Of a DNA stretch of 64,000 nt, positions 60,911 to 64,000 are shown in pieces. Below the pieces are notes generated by a model. It was not told where the DNA came from. It worked only from the letters and a program-made list of their open reading frames with translations, and searched no databases. Source of the stretch: Sutcliffiella horikoshii DSM 8719 (GTDB lineage Bacteria; Bacillota; Bacilli; Bacillales; Bacillaceae_I); assembly GCA_001648575.1 (NCBI GenBank), contig LQXN01000062.1, forward strand, positions 62,001 through 126,000, given 5' to 3'. The first letter of the stretch is position 1; the number at the start of each line of letters is the position of its first letter. A program made the position numbers and the translations under genes.

Positions 60911-60950
60911 CTTTTTTTCATAAATATTGCTTCTATAGTAATTGAATCTT

Positions 60951-60978
60951 TTGCAACCCCCTCATTTAATGGTATAAT
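60951..60978 (+). promoter_or_regulatory. Promoter of the ABC-F gene
   Basis: TTGCAA (60951-60956) and TATAAT (60973-60978) are 16 bases apart, about 35 bases before the ATG. This fits a sigma-A promoter. Confidence 0.65.
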
Positions 60979-61012
60979 TTCAACGACATTAATTTTGGAG
61001 GAAACTAATTAC

Positions 61013-62632
61013 ATGCTTACAGTTACGAATATTGGACTACGCTATGGCGATCGAAAATTATTTGAAGATGTTAACATAAAATTCACTCCCGGGAACTGTT
61101 ACGGGCTGATTGGAGCAAACGGGGCTGGTAAATCGACGTTTTTGAAGATTTTATCCGGTGAAGTTGAAGCCCAAACTGGTGACGTTCATATGAATAAAGA
61201 TGAACGTATGGCTATCCTGAAGCAGAATCACTTTGAATATGAGGAGCACGAAGTTCTTAAAGTGGTAATCATGGGTCATAGTCGCCTTTATGAAGTCATG
61301 CAGGAGAAAGATGCTATTTATATGAAAGAGGATTTTTCAGATGAAGATGGCATGAGAGCTGCAGAACTTGAAGGTGAATTTGCTGAGTTGAATGGTTGGG
61401 AAGCAGAATCAGAAGCAGCAATCCTTTTAAAGGGTCTAGGGATTTCAGAAGATCTTCATACAAAGAAAATGGCTGATATCACTGGTGGCGAAAAAGTTAA
61501 AGTACTATTGGCGCAGGCCCTCTTTGGTAAGCCTGATGTGCTATTACTTGATGAGCCTACTAACCACTTAGACATTAAAGCGATTCAATGGTTGGAAGAG
61601 TTCCTGATCAATTTTGAGAATACAGTAATTGTTGTCTCTCATGACCGTCACTTCTTAAACAAGGTATGTACACATATTGCTGATTTAGACTATGGAAAAA
61701 TTCAAATCTATGTTGGTAACTATGACTTCTGGTATGAGTCCAGTCAGCTTGCTTCAAGATTGGCATCTGATGTGAACCGTAAGAAAGAAGAAAAGATAAA
61801 AGAGCTTCAAGCCTTTATCGCCCGATTCAGTGCAAATGCATCTAAATCCAAACAGGCAACATCCCGTAAGAAATTATTAGATAAGATTTCATTGGATGAC
61901 ATCAAACCATCTTCCCGTCGTTATCCTTATGTGAATTTTACACCAGAACGTGAAATTGGAAACGATGTGTTACGTGTGGAAGGCCTGACTAAAACAATCG
62001 ATGGCGTTAAAGTATTAGACAACGTCAGCTTCATCATGAATAAAGACGACAAAATTGCTTTGGTTGGCGGTAGCGAGATTTCCAATACAACTCTATTGAA
62101 AATCGTTTCCGGTGAAATGGAGCCTGACAGCGGGACATACAAATGGGGAATTACTACTTCCCAGGCATACTTCCCAAGAGATAACTCTTCCTATTTTGAA
62201 GGTGTCGATATGAACCTTGTGGACTGGTTACGTCAGTATTCCCCTAATGATCAAACAGAAAGCTTCTTACGTGGATTCCTGGGAAGAATGCTGTTCTCTG
62301 GAGAAGAAGTAATGAAAAAGGCAAGTGTTCTATCCGGTGGCGAAAAAGTCCGTTGTATGCTTTCTAAAATGATGCTGAGTGGATCTAATATATTATTATT
62401 GGACGATCCAACGAACCACTTGGACCTAGAATCCATTACGGCACTGAACAACGGATTGACCAATTTCAAAGGCTCTATGATCTTCACTTCACATGACCAT
62501 CAGTTTATTGAAACTATTGCAAATCGAATCATAGAAATCACTCCTAAAGGCTTGGTTGACAAGCAAATGACATATGATGAGTATTTAGAGGATGCAACTG
62601 TTCAACAACAGCTGGCGGAACTTAATTCTTGA
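61013..62632 (+). CDS. ABC-F ATPase (YkpA/YbiT-like)
   Basis: This 539-residue soluble protein has two ATP-binding domains and no membrane part. NBD1 is complete: GLIGANGAGKST (residues 31-42), ITGGEKVKVLLAQAL and LLLDEPTNHLD. NBD2 keeps LSGGEKVRCMLS, but its Walker A reads GGSEISNTT (about residues 350-358) without the lysine, and its Walker B ends LLLDDPTNHLD with Asp for the catalytic Glu. The arm and linker layout match YkpA/YbiT-type ABC-F translation factors. The start is the ATG with GGAGGAA upstream; an earlier TTG overlaps that site. Confidence 0.92.
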   Translation: MLTVTNIGLRYGDRKLFEDVNIKFTPGNCYGLIGANGAGKSTFLKILSGEVEAQTGDVHMNKDERMAILKQNHFEYEEHEVLKVVIMGHSRLYEVMQEKDAIYMKEDFSDEDGMRAAELEGEFAELNGWEAESEAAILLKGLGISEDLHTKKMADITGGEKVKVLLAQALFGKPDVLLLDEPTNHLDIKAIQWLEEFLINFENTVIVVSHDRHFLNKVCTHIADLDYGKIQIYVGNYDFWYESSQLASRLASDVNRKKEEKIKELQAFIARFSANASKSKQATSRKKLLDKISLDDIKPSSRRYPYVNFTPEREIGNDVLRVEGLTKTIDGVKVLDNVSFIMNKDDKIALVGGSEISNTTLLKIVSGEMEPDSGTYKWGITTSQAYFPRDNSSYFEGVDMNLVDWLRQYSPNDQTESFLRGFLGRMLFSGEEVMKKASVLSGGEKVRCMLSKMMLSGSNILLLDDPTNHLDLESITALNNGLTNFKGSMIFTSHDHQFIETIANRIIEITPKGLVDKQMTYDEYLEDATVQQQLAELNS

Positions 62633-62636
62633 TTTT

Positions 62637-62663
62637 AAAGCCCTTTTTATAAAGGGCTTTTTT
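62637..62663 (+). terminator. Terminator of the ABC-F gene
   Basis: A 10-bp stem (AAAGCCCTTT / AAAGGGCTTT) with loop TTAT is followed by TTT. Confidence 0.85.
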
Positions 62664-62714
62664 AAAATGATGAAACCTTTATGCAAATACTTCGTATGTA
62701 AAAAGAGCTATTTG

Positions 62715-62743
62715 TTACATTTTCATTGAAAGTCATGTATAGT
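62715..62743 (+). promoter_or_regulatory. Promoter of the AI-2E family transporter gene
   Basis: TTACAT (62715-62720) and TATAGT (62738-62743) are 17 bases apart, with a TG before the -10. The ATG follows 44 bases later. Confidence 0.55.
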
Positions 62744-62786
62744 AAATTAAAAATTCTATTTTTATAACAGAATGAGGTGTGGGAGT

Positions 62787-63887
62787 ATGCCACAGACGAA
62801 GTGGTTCAGGGTTGGTTACGGTATTATTGTAATACTATTGATTATTTTCTTGGCATCATTGGTTGACTTTATTTTCACACCATTAACGGTGATGATCAGT
62901 ACATTGTTTGCGCCGATTATTTTAGCAGGCGTGCTCTATTATTTGTTAAGACCCTTAGTGAATTTAGCGGCACGCTATATTCCAAGAGCTTTAGCAATCT
63001 TAAGTATTTATCTTATGTTTATCGGATTAATAACATTGCTCCTTTTCCTTATTGGTCCTACTTTACAACAACAGGTGAATAGCCTAGTAGAAAACACACC
63101 TAAAATAATTAATGAAATACGGGAATTCACTGTGGAACTTCAAGAAAATGAATATGTGGCTAGATTCCAACAGGATGAAAGGTTTTCTCTTGAAGAAATA
63201 TCAGGGAAAATTGCTGATAACTTGAATGCCTATCTCGCTTCCTTCGGTTCTAATGTTGTGAATGTCATCAGCGCTGTAACAGGGTTCCTGATTTTATTGG
63301 TGGTCATTCCATTTGTCCTTTTCTATATGCTTAAGGATGGAGAGAAATTACCTAATCAAGTTCTTAAAATCATTCCCCGCCAACATGAGCGTGAAGGAAG
63401 AAATGTGTTAAAAGATATGGACATTGCTTTGAGTTCATATATTCAAGGTCAGATTATTGTAAGTGTTTTTGTTGGTGTTCTAATTTATATCGGATTCTTG
63501 ATCATTGGTCTGGAATACTCGCTGGTGCTTGCATTGATCGCAATGTTCACAAACGTGATTCCTTTCATCGGCCCATTCATTGGAACGATACCAAGTGTTG
63601 TCGTCGCGTTTTTTGACAGACCGATCATGGCGCTTTGGGTGCTGCTTGTCGTCATCGTCGTTCAACAAGTGGAGAGCAATCTTATCTCCCCTCAAGTAAT
63701 GGGTAAAAAATTGGATGTCCATCCATTGACAATTATCCTGCTGCTATTGGTAGCCAGTAAGTTTGCCGGGCTCCTTGGCCTACTCCTTGCAGTACCTACC
63801 TATGCAGTTTCAAAAGTAATCGTTCTGCATACTATACGTTTCATTAAATTAAGAAAAGTGAAAGTAACAGAAGAATCATTGTTGTAA
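62787..63887 (+). CDS. AI-2E family (PerM/YueF-like) membrane protein
   Basis: This 366-residue protein has about eight hydrophobic helices and the family motifs FAPIILAGVLYYLLRPLVNL near the start, VVIPFVLFYMLKDGEKLPNQV in the middle and FTNVIPFIGPFIGTIPSVVV with VESNLISPQVMGKKLDVHPL near the end. The family includes exporters of AI-2 and sodium-linked antiporters; the substrate here is not predictable. The start is the ATG with GAGGTG about 9 bases upstream; the earlier in-frame ATG overlaps that site. Confidence 0.9.
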   Translation: MPQTKWFRVGYGIIVILLIIFLASLVDFIFTPLTVMISTLFAPIILAGVLYYLLRPLVNLAARYIPRALAILSIYLMFIGLITLLLFLIGPTLQQQVNSLVENTPKIINEIREFTVELQENEYVARFQQDERFSLEEISGKIADNLNAYLASFGSNVVNVISAVTGFLILLVVIPFVLFYMLKDGEKLPNQVLKIIPRQHEREGRNVLKDMDIALSSYIQGQIIVSVFVGVLIYIGFLIIGLEYSLVLALIAMFTNVIPFIGPFIGTIPSVVVAFFDRPIMALWVLLVVIVVQQVESNLISPQVMGKKLDVHPLTIILLLLVASKFAGLLGLLLAVPTYAVSKVIVLHTIRFIKLRKVKVTEESLL

Positions 63888-63953
63888 AAGCTTCCCTGTA
63901 AAATAGAAAAAAATATTAAGTTTAATTAATAGATTAAAGTGAGATGATAAAAA

Positions 63954-64000
63954 ATGGCTCAAACTCATACTTTCTCAAAAGGTGAGGAAATCGCCAATTC
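63954..64000 (+). CDS. Start of a probable hemolysin III/TrhA-family protein, cut by the window edge
   Basis: Only 15 complete codons are visible: MAQTHTFSKGEEIAN. The FSKGEEIAN pattern is the usual N-terminus of the hemolysin III (YplQ/TrhA) membrane protein family. GTGAG lies about 9 bases before the ATG. The short length makes this tentative. Confidence 0.5.
   Translation, partial: MAQTHTFSKGEEIAN

Noticed and set aside
1-64000. CRISPR arrays, tRNA or rRNA genes, prophage or transposase genes
   Set aside because: No regularly spaced short repeats, cloverleaf-like sequences with CCA-type ends, rRNA signatures, integrase, capsid or DDE/HUH transposase motifs were found on either strand.

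Overview
The window looks like chromosomal DNA of a spore-forming Bacillaceae species (Bacillus in the broad sense). The evidence is the AT-rich composition, the strong AGGAGG-type ribosome binding sites with some TTG and GTG starts, and many U-tailed hairpin terminators. Spore-type genes are present (a YjcZ-like peptide and a CotX-family coat protein), and so are familiar Bacillus arrangements such as citR/citA and argCJBD-carAB-argF. I see no rRNA, tRNA, prophage, CRISPR array or transposase gene. Two genes are cut by the window edges: a flavin-dependent monooxygenase at 1-436 and, probably, a hemolysin III-like protein from 63954.

Layout. 1-6014: mostly minus-strand catabolic genes (LLM oxidoreductase, two-gene operon with an M20 amidohydrolase; OYE-type oxidoreductase; AmpS aminopeptidase; glucoamylase-like glycosidase). 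6199-10923: a divergent AraC regulator, D-amino acid aminotransferase, ExoA, a DUF899-VOC fusion and small hypothetical genes. 11066-14506: a tightly overlapping fixABCX electron-transfer operon. 14716-18374: NUDIX protein, citR/citA pair and a DsbA-like thiol oxidoreductase. 18493-22901: a lone SF1 helicase, three small unknown genes and a YihY membrane protein. 23068-27050: YkgA-like amidinohydrolase, CAP-domain lipoprotein, Gfo/Idh oxidoreductase and a PfpI-family protein. 27131-39408: a complete arginine pathway in one direction, argCJBD-carAB-argF-argG-argH, with ARG-box-like palindromes before argC and again before argG. 39536-44232: an M20 peptidase, a candidate structured RNA, a Gfo/Idh gene, a coat-protein gene pair and a long 14-residue-repeat coiled-coil protein. 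44406-57007: acyl-CoA synthetase, threonine aldolase, Fsr-like MFS pump, DUF3900 protein, VOC protein, NrnB, MsrA, an unidentified polytopic membrane protein and RecQ. 57308-63887: acetaldehyde dehydrogenase plus DUF779 behind a cre site, DUF3231, a membrane-anchored cupredoxin, a YkpA-like ABC-F protein and an AI-2E family transporter.

The most unusual signal is a family of small non-coding elements (four complete copies of 209-220 bp at 6988, 24055, 26260 and 50090, plus a core-only relic at 4586). Each complete copy has imperfect 15-bp inverted ends (CAGACTGTTGACAAA against CAGTGTGTAGACAAA) and a GC-rich self-complementary core. Each sits between two copies of a rho-independent terminator hairpin that differs at every locus. 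The duplicated segment of 25-34 bp is the hairpin itself, and the U-tract is left outside it. The simplest reading is a MITE-like element that inserts at the foot of terminator hairpins and duplicates the whole hairpin, so that it becomes transcribed as part of the 3' UTR. I do not know a named family with this behaviour. A second, shorter dispersed repeat of 52 bp is present at 48591 and, inverted, at 60859.

All identifications come from reading motifs, lengths and context by eye; no database search was run.
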